NCBI GenBank assembly: GCA_963728995.1
Contig: CAVSMD010000002.1
Coordinates: 496,001-560,000 of the forward strand
Reading direction: 5' to 3'
DNA: 64,000 bases
DNA from: FEN-1219 sp963728995
Lineage (GTDB): Bacteria > Pseudomonadota > Gammaproteobacteria > Steroidobacterales > Rariloculaceae
The translations under genes and the position numbers were made by a program. Positions within the stretch are counted from its first letter, which is position 1. Each line of letters opens with the position of its first letter. A model generated the notes under the pieces. That model ran no database searches. It saw only the letters and a program-made list of their open reading frames with translations, and was not told the DNA's origin. This document shows, piece by piece, positions 7,779 to 15,102 of the stretch.

Positions 7779-8094
7779 TCCAGGCTACCGTTACGTCGTG
7801 CTTGAGGTCGTTCAGTCCGCGACATTCGGGAAGTGGCTCTCGAAGCTGGCAGACCCTCGCGCGAGGGCGCGAGTTCAAGTGCGAATTGACCGCTTGGCGC
7901 TTGGCAACGCCGGCGATGTGAAGCCAGTGGGTCGTGGAGTCAGCGAAATGCGGATCGACTATGGCCCGGGATACCGGGTCTACTTCATGCAGCGCGGACC
8001 GTTCATCGTCGTGATCCTTTGCGCCGGCACCAAGAGCACTCAGCGGGCGGACATTCGTAGGGCGATCGACATCGCGGATAGCTGGAAGGACTGA
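7771..8094 (+). CDS. higB: HigB/RelE-type addiction module toxin (HI1419 family)
   Basis: About 107 residues of the RelE/ParE superfamily, the upstream member of the HI1419/HI1420 gene pair. Typical blocks are SATFGKWLSKLADPRARAR, DRLALGNAGDVKPVGRGVSE, DYGPGYRVYF and LCAGTKSTQRADIRRA. Such toxins are ribosome-dependent mRNA interferases, kept inactive by the antitoxin. ATG 7771 lies inside the palindrome; GTG 7798 is an alternative start that would match the usual N-terminus better. The antitoxin starts 2 bases after the stop. The gene sits inside the tRNA-Pro island and probably stabilises it. Confidence 0.85.
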   Translation: MSTPGYRYVVLEVVQSATFGKWLSKLADPRARARVQVRIDRLALGNAGDVKPVGRGVSEMRIDYGPGYRVYFMQRGPFIVVILCAGTKSTQRADIRRAIDIADSWKD

Positions 8095-8096
8095 AG

Positions 8097-8438
8097 ATGC
8101 CACGCAAACGAGCACAGGAAACCTTCTCTCGCTACGATACAGCGGACTACCTCAAGAGCGAGGACGACGTGCTCGCCTACCTCGAGGCAGCAATGGAAGA
8201 GGCAGGCGACGATCCTGCGTTCATTGCAATGGCGCTCGGCAACGTCGCGCGCGCGCGCGGCATGATGCAGCTCGCCAGAGAGACTGGGCTCACGCGCGAG
8301 GGGCTATACAAAGCGTTATCGGCCGACGGAAACCCGAGCCTCGGCACCACGCTGAAGGTGATGAAAGCCCTTGGCCTCAGGCTTACTCCGCAGCGAGCCG
8401 GCGAGCGTTCCCGCCGCAGCAAACGGAGCGTTGCATGA
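8097..8438 (+). CDS. higA: HigA-type antitoxin with helix-turn-helix (HI1420 family)
   Basis: 113 residues, downstream partner of the toxin. The N-terminal half (TADYLKSEDDVLAYLEAAME) is the toxin-contacting part of the HI1420 family. A lambda-repressor-type helix-turn-helix follows (RGMMQLARETGLTREGLYKA, then LGTTLKVMKALGLRL). It should neutralise the toxin and bind the palindrome at 7761. The basic tail RSRRSKRSVA is unstructured. This toxin-first order is standard for higBA-like pairs. Confidence 0.87.
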   Translation: MPRKRAQETFSRYDTADYLKSEDDVLAYLEAAMEEAGDDPAFIAMALGNVARARGMMQLARETGLTREGLYKALSADGNPSLGTTLKVMKALGLRLTPQRAGERSRRSKRSVA

Positions 8439-8587
8439 GCACTCTAAGTCCGGCCTGCAGGTCGACACAGCGCTACGTGACTTCTGCGTGACTCAGCTCT
8501 GAACGGTCCTTGACCGTGCTGGAAGACCGCAACGGACGCCCTTCCCCACTTTGTTGATAGTCAACTACTTACGAACGACTACTCGTT

Positions 8588-8632
8588 TTCGGGCCGCAGG
8601 GGCCGTAGGTTCAAATCCTATCACCCCGACCA
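8588..8632 (+). repeat. Right attachment repeat (copy of tRNA-Pro 3' half)
   Basis: A 45-base copy of tRNA-Pro positions 6307-6351 with a single mismatch (C8594). The 5' half of the tRNA is absent, so this is not a functional gene. It marks the right end of the island. A 13-base repeat GAAGACCGCAACG flanks this end at 8522-8534 and 8792-8804. Confidence 0.9.
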
Positions 8633-8804
8633 ATCTAGGGTCAGAACGACCCACCCGCGCTGCCCGCATCCGTTGAGCCAGACCGTGTCCTGTGAACGAC
8701 CCGGAATGCGTCGCCAACACGCTCCACGATAGCGCCCGCGGCTCGCAGCTCACGCACGAGAACCTGCGAATAGAGCGACTCGTCTTACGTAGAAGACCGC
8801 AACG

Positions 8805-9059
8805 CTAAGCCGCTGCGCGGCGGTCGAACTCGCATCGGATCGCTTCCTCGATTTCTTCCGTCGAGGTTTCATAATCTTCGGCGAGTTCCCTGAGCGTATC
8901 ACCGGCTTTGCATCGGTCCGCTGAGAAGATCCATAAGCAAGCCCAGAAGCACTGTGAGACCGTTGGGAAGTCGGAAATGGTTCTGGTGAAGAATACGTGC
9001 ACCGAGCCCAAGGTGTCGTGGAACGCGCGAACGACCTCGTCCTGCGACGTTGTTTTCAA
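8805..9059 (-). pseudogene. DUF433-like antitoxin remnant
   Basis: The last 40 residues of this frame (ADRCKAGDTLRELAEDYETS, then TEEIEEAIRCEF) match the C-terminus of DUF433-family antitoxins that normally pair with PIN-like toxins. The preceding half of the frame does not resemble the family's N-terminus and the only upstream start is TTG 9059. No toxin gene follows at the 3' side (8633-8804). I read it as a truncated or frameshifted relic of an antitoxin, though a short functional ORF cannot be excluded. Confidence 0.45.
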
Positions 9060-9250
9060 GTGTGACTAGAGCAACTGCTTTGTACTAACAGCCGGCGCCC
9101 GCAGCTCGTCCGGCAGCTGCGTCCGCCATTTCGTAGAAAATCATTTTCGTGCCGTTTTTTTTGGGTTCATCGGGCGCCAGCTACGCCCAAGGACGTGTGC
9201 CGACGCACCTCGCTAGAGCGTGGATGCTCGGTTAACCAGACGCGCGAGAA

Positions 9251-9485
9251 CCGTCACGATTCCTGGCGGCGGCGTTGTCCGCGAACCACTTCGCCCGATC
9301 CGCCGTGCGCGCGGCAATCTCGGATTCTATGCAATGCACCGACAGCCGTTGCTGACCAGGAATGGGATCTGAAACTCCCACATGCGCGAGTCGAGCCACG
9401 CGCTGGCGACGAACACGGTGGGCGGTCCGCTTCCGCCATCGAGGCAGAAGAGTTGCGTGTGATCACGCGTATCGACGTACGGCAT
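9251..9485 (-). pseudogene. Alpha/beta hydrolase N-terminal fragment
   Basis: From ATG 9485 the frame reads MPYVDTRDHTQLFCLDGGSG, then PPTVFVASAWLDSRMWEFQI, then NGCRCIA and stops at 9327. This is the N-terminus of a haloperoxidase-like alpha/beta hydrolase, up to the strand before the usual RRGHGRS loop. In another frame immediately beyond, RAHGGSG resembles that loop, showing that a frame shift truncated the gene. The nucleophile elbow and the rest of the enzyme are missing, so the gene is dead. Confidence 0.6.
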
Positions 9486-9762
9486 GGCGATGGCCCTCCG
9501 TGTGAGCGGAGCCACCGTGATGCTTCGCTCGTAGCGTGACGCTACAGGAATTACGCGTCGAGACGTTCTTTCCGGCCGACGATGCGTCCGAGCGGGTATG
9601 GAAAAAAGTGTGAGAATTCACGGGACTTCAGAGACGAAGCGCTGCCCGACCGCGAGCGACAACCCGAGCCCGCGGCGTCGGCGGCCTTTCACGCGCCGCC
9701 GTGAAGGTGGACAATGACCGACAGGAACGTCGAACCTCGACGGCCATTCTTAGGGGAAACCA

Positions 9763-10512
9763 ATGAAATCAGCCAGAACCGCTTCGTGGACTCTCGCGCT
9801 TCTCGCTATCGGCGGCCTCGCGTCGGTCGCACACGCGCAATCCGGTCAAATGGCCCGGCTGCATGCCGCGCTCATGGCGCCCGACCGTCCGGCGGCCGAC
9901 AAGGAAAAGGACGCCGCGCGTAAGCCCGCGGAGGTCGTGGAGCTGCTCGGCATCAAAGACGGCATGACCGTGCTCGACGTGTTCGCCTTCGGCGGCTACT
10001 GGACTCGCATCTTCTCGGCGGCCGTCGGCCCCACGGGCAAGGTCTACTCGCAGAACCCGCCGTTTCTCGTGAATCGCGAAGGCTTCATGGACCAGGAGAA
10101 GGCGCTGCTCGATTCCCTCGGCAACGCAGTGCCGCTGCACGGCGACGTCATGGGCATCGACGGCCAAGTCGACGTTGCGCTCACGAACCAGAATCTGCAC
10201 GACATCTACAACAACGGCGGGGAAGCGGGTGCGCTCGGGCTTCTGCGCTCCCTCCACACGGCGCTCAAGCCGGGCGGCGTGCTCGGCGTGATCGACCATC
10301 AGGGCACGAAGGACAACGCCGACCTCAACAAGCAGAACCACCGCATGGACGGCGCAGTCGCAAAAGACTTGCTCCTGAAGGCCGGCTTCACGATTGCTTC
10401 CGAGCCGGCCATCCTGCACAACTCTGCGGACGACCACATGCATCGAACGAACGATGAGTCGCTGCACGGCGCCTCGGATCGATTCTTCATCATCGCCCGC
10501 AAGCCACGCTGA
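9763..10512 (+). CDS. Secreted class I SAM-dependent methyltransferase-like protein
   Basis: 249 residues. A Sec signal peptide covers residues 1-26 (LALLAIGGLASVAHAQ). The mature part starts with a helical segment and then has the Rossmann-like core VLDVFAFGGYWTRIFSAAVG, GKVYSQNPP, DGQVDVALTNQNLHDIYNN and KPGGVLGVIDH. It matches the COG4798 group of predicted methyltransferases, which carry signal peptides. A periplasmic location is odd for a SAM enzyme, and the substrate is unknown. TAGGGGAA precedes ATG 9763 as ribosome binding site. A GC-rich hairpin follows the stop. Confidence 0.85.
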   Translation: MKSARTASWTLALLAIGGLASVAHAQSGQMARLHAALMAPDRPAADKEKDAARKPAEVVELLGIKDGMTVLDVFAFGGYWTRIFSAAVGPTGKVYSQNPPFLVNREGFMDQEKALLDSLGNAVPLHGDVMGIDGQVDVALTNQNLHDIYNNGGEAGALGLLRSLHTALKPGGVLGVIDHQGTKDNADLNKQNHRMDGAVAKDLLLKAGFTIASEPAILHNSADDHMHRTNDESLHGASDRFFIIARKPR

Positions 10513-10515
10513 GGT

Positions 10516-10546
10516 GTTGGGGGCGCCTCGCGAGGGGCGCCCCAAC
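10516..10546 (+). terminator. Probable transcription terminator hairpin
   Basis: Four bases after the methyltransferase stop, GTTGGGG(G)CGCC pairs with GGCGCCCCAAC around a short loop, with one bulged base. The stem is long and G+C-rich but no T-run follows, so this is a hairpin terminator of moderate confidence. Confidence 0.5.
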
Positions 10547-10911
10547 CCGCCACGGTCCGGCGGCGGTCAATAAGCCACGTTGCCGCCCGATGCGCGACGC
10601 CCGTAACGTCATTTGGGCGTCGTCGATCGACAGCGATGCGATGGCGCTGGCATCGAACAGCACGAGATGTGCACGTACAACGGCTCGAGGGTCGTGCCAA
10701 AAACCGTGGCCGGCTCGTTGCCGTTGATGACGGTGTCGTCAGTCAAACCGTCGCCGCCTTCGACCCTGCGACCGGCGCGGCGAGCGGCGGGCACCTGCTA
10801 CGCCGCATTCCACGTCGGTCGCGGGGCGTACGACACCGGCGCAGGTTTCGTGCGCGACTTTGCATAAGCGTCGAGGTCGCGATCAGATCGCGAGCGTATC
10901 TCGCGGAACCT
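10547..10911. other. Gene-free stretch
   Basis: No convincing coding frame, RNA or repeat was recognised here. Short frames on both strands (for example 10609-10794 on the minus strand) have neither a start context nor family resemblance. It separates the methyltransferase from the convergent sigma-factor operon. Confidence 0.5.
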
Positions 10912-11493
10912 CTAGAGTTCCTTCGTCAGCTCGAGCAAGCGTTCCCGCCACGCTCGTCGCTGGCGCCGGAACCAGACCATCCACGCGAGGTAGAGCGGCA
11001 AGCCCACCCAACCGAGCAAGATGACCGACGGTGATGACAGCACTGTCAGGAGCCCTGCCGCGGAGCCCAAGATCTTCACGACCAACATGAACAGCAACTG
11101 CAACACGTAGACACAGGCGCCGAACGACGCCCCTCTCGCGTCGGCGTGGCAACGGCGTATCGAGATGTCAACGAACGCCGCCGTCGTGTCCGCGAGCGGG
11201 CGCCACGTCCCTCGGGCAATCCACAGGGATCCGATCCACATCACCATGATGAAGAGCCAGCCTTCGCCGGCGACCACGAGGTCCACGATATCCTGCGAGC
11301 GCAGCGCGCGAGCAGCGACGTACCCTCCGATCCCGAGCGTCACGAGAACCGGCGCGATCAATCCGACCTTCAGCCAGCGCGTGTCGCGACGCACTCGTAG
11401 CCGGAGCTCGTCCACCACGACCGCCGTTGACTCGCGGTGCGGTTCGCTCACCCACTGGCGTCGCCAGCCATCCAGCTCGGCATCGATGTTCAT
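10912..11493 (-). CDS. Membrane protein encoded with an ECF sigma factor (putative anti-sigma partner)
   Basis: 193 residues with a cytoplasmic N-terminal segment of about 40 residues (AELDGWRRQWVSEPHRESTA) and four hydrophobic segments: VGLIAPVLVTLGIGGYVAA, GWLFIMVMWIGSLWIA, VLQLLFMLVVKILG and VILLGWVGLPLYLAWMVWF. Its start overlaps the sigma factor stop as ATGA, so expression is coupled. Position and topology suggest an anti-sigma role, but no zinc-binding H-x3-C-x2-C anti-sigma motif is present. Family not otherwise recognised. Confidence 0.75.
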   Translation of the reverse strand: MNIDAELDGWRRQWVSEPHRESTAVVVDELRLRVRRDTRWLKVGLIAPVLVTLGIGGYVAARALRSQDIVDLVVAGEGWLFIMVMWIGSLWIARGTWRPLADTTAAFVDISIRRCHADARGASFGACVYVLQLLFMLVVKILGSAAGLLTVLSSPSVILLGWVGLPLYLAWMVWFRRQRRAWRERLLELTKEL

Positions 11494-12005
11494 GTCTTAT
11501 CCCCGAGCAGTGTCTTTAGCCGCTGCCGCGCGCGGTTCAGCCGCACACCGACGTTACTCTCGCTGATGCCGACGACTTGTGCGATTTGCTTGTATTCCAT
11601 GCCTTCGAGGAACAGGACCAGAACTTCTCTCTGGATCAACGGTAGGCGATGGATCGCTTGAAGAAGCCGGTCCCGTTGCTGCTCCTTGGACACGCGCGTC
11701 TCCAAGCTTGCCCGCGGATCCGCCGGTTCGATCTGCACGTCGTCGAGCGAGATCGAGGGCCGCCTGCTCGACAGATAGGTAATGCACCGGTTGTGCGCGA
11801 TACGGAAGAGAAACGTGCGCTCGGTGCATTCGCCGCGAAACGCGGGCAGCGCGCGCCAGAGAGCGACCGCGATCTCCTGAAGCAGATCCTCCTGGTCGCT
11901 GGCAATGCTCGCGTAGCTCGCCGTGAGACGACGCAACGCGGCATGGTTGGCGGTCACGAGCCGCGAGAATTGTCGCTCGATAGCCTCGCGCGACGACTCG
12001 GTCAC
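11490..12005 (-). CDS. ECF-type RNA polymerase sigma factor
   Basis: About 171 residues. Region 2 contains DQEDLLQEIAVALWRALPAF and FLFRIAHNRCITYL; region 4 contains LIQREVLVLFLEGMEYKQIA and SESNVGVRLNRARQRLK. GTG 12005, with GGAG five bases upstream, is preferred; an in-frame ATG at 12050 would overlap the upstream permease gene. It is the third gene of an ATPase / permease / sigma / membrane-protein operon, so it may control that transporter in response to an envelope signal (inference). Confidence 0.9.
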   Translation of the reverse strand: MTESSREAIERQFSRLVTANHAALRRLTASYASIASDQEDLLQEIAVALWRALPAFRGECTERTFLFRIAHNRCITYLSSRRPSISLDDVQIEPADPRASLETRVSKEQQRDRLLQAIHRLPLIQREVLVLFLEGMEYKQIAQVVGISESNVGVRLNRARQRLKTLLGDKT

Positions 12006-12027
12006 CTGGGCTCCGTCGGCCCGGACA

Positions 12028-12798
12028 TCAGTTGCCGTAGATGATCGCATCGCGCTGAAACAACTGGCCGGCGCCGATCACGAGCAGCAAGGCCGCCACC
12101 ACGGACGCCACACCGGCGCCTGCGAGCTCCCACAAAGGCAGATTTCCGTTCGCCAGTGCGATCTGGAGCGCGCGCTGCTGTCCTACGACCGGCGCCAAAG
12201 ACCAGCCCAGACCCGGCCGCGGATCGAAGGCCAGCCACATGCCCACCCCAATGACGACGAAAATCAAAATCGACAGGTACGTGTTGGCTTCCTTGAGGCT
12301 TCGGCACGCACTCGAGACGAGGATCTCCAATGCCGCAGCCAACAACGCGAGCGCAATCAGCCCGGGTATGACGAGCAGCACGGACGCACCCGGAACGGAC
12401 GCGGCCGGCGTGACGCCGAACACCAAAACGAAAGCCAGCAGCGCAAATAAGCAGCCGCCAGAAGCGAAGACGCTCGCGGCAAGCCACTTGCCGACGACGA
12501 TCTCGAATCTCGATGCGGAATTCATCAGCAGCGGCAACAGCGACCGACGCTCGCGCTCTCCGGCAATCATGTCCATCGCCACGCTCATACCTCCCGAGAA
12601 GGCTGCTACGAGCGTGAACACGGCCGCCATCACCGCCATCCGCACGGCGCCAGAACCGTCGCCGCGCTCGGGCGACATCGAGAAGACGAGCCAGACGATG
12701 ATCGGGCCCATGAGCGTGTATAGGGCCGTCGAGGCGAGCGCGCGGCCATCGCGCACATGATCGAGCAGTTCCTTCCGGGCAACGACCAGCGCGTTCAT
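12028..12798 (-). CDS. ABC-2 type transporter permease (NatB-like)
   Basis: 256 residues with about six membrane helices. The N-terminus (NALVVARKELLDHVRDGRAL) and the loop GERERRSLLPLLMNSASRFE, then VVGKWLA, are characteristic of NatB/CcmB-like ABC-2 permeases. Such proteins pair with one ATPase to export Na+, drugs or lipids. Its start overlaps the ATPase stop (ATGA), showing they form one transporter. Confidence 0.87.
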   Translation of the reverse strand: MNALVVARKELLDHVRDGRALASTALYTLMGPIIVWLVFSMSPERGDGSGAVRMAVMAAVFTLVAAFSGGMSVAMDMIAGERERRSLLPLLMNSASRFEIVVGKWLAASVFASGGCLFALLAFVLVFGVTPAASVPGASVLLVIPGLIALALLAAALEILVSSACRSLKEANTYLSILIFVVIGVGMWLAFDPRPGLGWSLAPVVGQQRALQIALANGNLPLWELAGAGVASVVAALLLVIGAGQLFQRDAIIYGN

Positions 12799-13526
12799 GA
12801 CGCCTCCTGCCGCTGGTCAATCAGCGCGAGAAATGCAGCTTCCAGCGAATCGGCTCCTGTTGCCGCACACAACTCGGCGCCGCTGCCCTGGCCGACGACG
12901 GCGCCCCGGGCGATCACGACGATGCGGTCGCATAGACCCTCCACCTCGCCGAGCACGTGGCTCGAGAAAACGATGCATGTGCCCGAGTCACGCAAGCTGA
13001 GCAACAACTGGCGTAACGCTCGCACCGTGGGTACGTCGAGGCCGTTCGTCGGTTCGTCGAGCAGCAGATACTTTGGCCGGTGGATCAGCACGCGGCCGAG
13101 CGCGACCTTCATGCGTTCGCCTTGCGAGAATCCGTCGGTACGACGGTCGGCGATGGCACCGAGCCCGAGATCGCGGACGACGCATTCGATTCGCTCCTTG
13201 AGCAGGGGCCCGGCGATGCGACGCAGCCTCCCGAAGTACTCGAGATTCTCCCGGACCGTGAGGCGCGGATATATGCCCGTGTGGTCGAGCAGCGCTCCGA
13301 GGTCTCGCTGCGCCGCCGCGGGATCGCGGTGTGGGCTCGCGTCGCCCACGCGTATCTCGCCACTGTCCGGCATCAACACGCCTGCGATCATGCGCAACGT
13401 GGTGGTCTTGCCGGCGCCGTTTGCGCCGAGCAAGCCCGTGATCGCACGGCCTGGCGCCTCGAACGAAGCCCCCCGGACGGCGGCGATACCTCCGAGCCGC
13501 TTCGTGACTTGCCGAACCTGAATCAT
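12795..13526 (-). CDS. ABC transporter ATP-binding protein (NatA-like)
   Basis: About 243 residues. Walker A is GANGAGKTT near residue 38, the signature is FSQGERMKVALGR, Walker B is YLLLDEPTNGLD and the switch His lies in VFSSHVLGE. The Q-loop region is unusual, reading LLDHTGIYPRLTVRENL. ATG 13526 starts the conserved strand (MIQVRQVTKRLGG); the frame stays open far upstream to 14072 only because it runs through remnants of another gene. It is first in the operon with the permease, sigma factor and membrane protein. Confidence 0.9.
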   Translation of the reverse strand: MIQVRQVTKRLGGIAAVRGASFEAPGRAITGLLGANGAGKTTTLRMIAGVLMPDSGEIRVGDASPHRDPAAAQRDLGALLDHTGIYPRLTVRENLEYFGRLRRIAGPLLKERIECVVRDLGLGAIADRRTDGFSQGERMKVALGRVLIHRPKYLLLDEPTNGLDVPTVRALRQLLLSLRDSGTCIVFSSHVLGEVEGLCDRIVVIARGAVVGQGSGAELCAATGADSLEAAFLALIDQRQEAS

Positions 13527-13747
13527 CTGCTGCTCCGCCCGATTTTCAACAATAGTCTCGGCACGCCTGACTTTATTACACCTAGTCACACGCGCCGGAT
13601 TCCGGAGACAGCCGCGGCGTTGAGGTTGGCTCGACCGGCCCGTTCCACCACAGCCCGCTCGATTGAAATCGTCGCTGATGGCTTGAGGCGCCGGCAGAGT
13701 TGCAGGTTCGTTGCGTGACCCGCCGGCCGGTACCCAGGCCACGGTGC

Positions 13748-13944
13748 TCACTCCTCGCGCAGCGCCTCCATCGGGTCTGCGCGCGCCGCACGGACCGCCG
13801 GCAGAACGCTCGCGATCGTGGTCGTCACGATGAGCACCAACCCGGCGGCCGCGAAGCATCGCGAGTCGATCGGGGTCGCGAAACGGCAGCGATCGAATCC
13901 AGATCGCATCGGCCAGGGCGAAAATAGCGCCAGCCGTGCCGCCC
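13748..13944 (-). pseudogene. Remnant of an ADOP/MacB-type FtsX permease
   Basis: Two permease fragments lie head to tail in different frames. About 13940-13847 encodes FALADAIWIRSLPFRDPDRL, which matches the N-terminal helix region of ADOP-family permeases. About 13882-13748 encodes GLVLIVTTTIASVLPAVRAA, then RADPMEALREE, the family's canonical C-terminus. Several hundred residues between them are missing, so an internal deletion left only the two ends. Confidence 0.6.
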
Positions 13945-14979
13945 CTACCGGGATGGTTGCCGCGGACCTCGCGACTTCTCGCCGGCCGTTCGCTCCAGAT
14001 AGCGCGCCGTGGACAGCATGTTGCGCATGCCGTAGTTGCCCTCGTGACACGCGTACTCGAACACTCCGGCATCGTCCGCCCGGGCCGTCAAATCGAGCGC
14101 AGCGGTCCACGGGGCGGTCCAGGTTGCGGGATCGACGAAGGTGACGTGGTACTGGATGGAGCCTTTCGACGCGCGCGTGAATCGCTCGACGAGGCGCAGA
14201 TCCGCAGAGGCCCCCCGCGTCGCGGCTTTGAGGTTGGTGGTCTCGACGACCAGCGTGTCCCCTTCCCAATGGCCACGGGCGTCGCCCATGTACATCCGGA
14301 TCGCGGGCGACAGGCGAGCGGCTTGCGCGCGCGGCGACGGACCGACCGGGATGACACGCGTATCGTGAATCAGCTCGTACGTGATGGCGACGACACCCGG
14401 CGCCTGGACGATCCGAAAATTGGCGTTGTATACCGCTGGGAACATCGCATCCGGGAAGCCACCGCCATGCACGATGCACCGCACGCCGAGCCCGTAGTCC
14501 TTGTACGAGTCGCACGGCTCACCGCGCTGCAGGCTGCCGCAGCGCTGGACCGGGAGCGGCGCAGCCTGCGGGATTCGCGGCGGCAAGCGCCCATCCGGTG
14601 GATCGACGACGATCGAGGAGCGCCGCGAGCTCGTTTCGTACTCCCGCCAGTGCGGAATCGGCGCATTCGCGCCCTCGACCTTGCCGGCGAGCACGTCGAC
14701 GGATTTCAGATCGCGCTCGTCGCGTTGCTGCACGTCGGCGAGTCTCTTCGCGTACTCCTCATCCGTCAGGAACTCACGCGTGCCGTATGCGGCCGGCCGC
14801 TCGAACGGGACGCCGAATTCCCCTTCGGTGGTCCACTCGCCCTGCAGGTTGGGATCGCCCCACGAGGTACGGTGCAGCCACTCTTCGGCGCCGCTTTGCG
14901 CCTCGACGGGGCGTGCGAAGGCCGTCAGGCACACTGCGCCTACCAGCGCGGCCGTAGCCCAGAGAGTCCTGGCGTTCAC
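13945..14979 (-). CDS. Secreted conserved hypothetical protein, 344 aa
   Basis: 344 residues with a Sec signal peptide (ALVGAVCLTAFARPVEAQ). The mature protein has the pattern DPNLQGEWTTEG near the start, APLPVQRCGSLQRGEPCDSY, GVRCIVHGGGFPDAMFPAVYNA, and a C-terminal ADDAGVFEYACHEGNYGMRN. This layout is shared by a family of secreted proteins common in soil bacteria with no assigned function; paired Cys residues suggest disulfides. The 3' end abuts the permease remnant. I give no function. Confidence 0.75.
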   Translation of the reverse strand: MNARTLWATAALVGAVCLTAFARPVEAQSGAEEWLHRTSWGDPNLQGEWTTEGEFGVPFERPAAYGTREFLTDEEYAKRLADVQQRDERDLKSVDVLAGKVEGANAPIPHWREYETSSRRSSIVVDPPDGRLPPRIPQAAPLPVQRCGSLQRGEPCDSYKDYGLGVRCIVHGGGFPDAMFPAVYNANFRIVQAPGVVAITYELIHDTRVIPVGPSPRAQAARLSPAIRMYMGDARGHWEGDTLVVETTNLKAATRGASADLRLVERFTRASKGSIQYHVTFVDPATWTAPWTAALDLTARADDAGVFEYACHEGNYGMRNMLSTARYLERTAGEKSRGPRQPSR

Positions 14980-15102
14980 GTCGGTGCACCCCCGTCACGG
15001 ATTGTAGGCCTCGGAGCTCAGGGTTTTCAAAGTTGCCCACTTTGGCGAAGATCGCGGTAACGTTGCCGGAGCAAACGCCCGAACGAGCACACGGAGAGAC
15101 CG

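Larger units (their letters stand above)
6352..8632. mobile_element. Small genomic island integrated at tRNA-Pro
   Basis: A 2281-base segment between the intact tRNA-Pro and the second copy of its 3' half. It holds a Cys4 small protein, an unknown ORF with a probable frameshift, two minus-strand unknown ORFs and a HigB/HigA-type toxin-antitoxin pair. No integrase, excisionase or transposase is visible, so the element is either a decayed remnant or is mobilised in trans. Two copies of GTAAGTGC at 6415-6422 and 6426-6433 near the left end could be recombinase arm sites (speculative). Confidence 0.75.

Noticed and set aside
10609..10794. Minus-strand 61-residue ORF
   Set aside because: No start context, no family resemblance, and low-complexity ends.
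12795..14072. 425-residue version of the NatA-like ATPase
   Set aside because: The first 180 residues translate the ADOP permease remnant and intergenic DNA; the ATPase starts at 13526.
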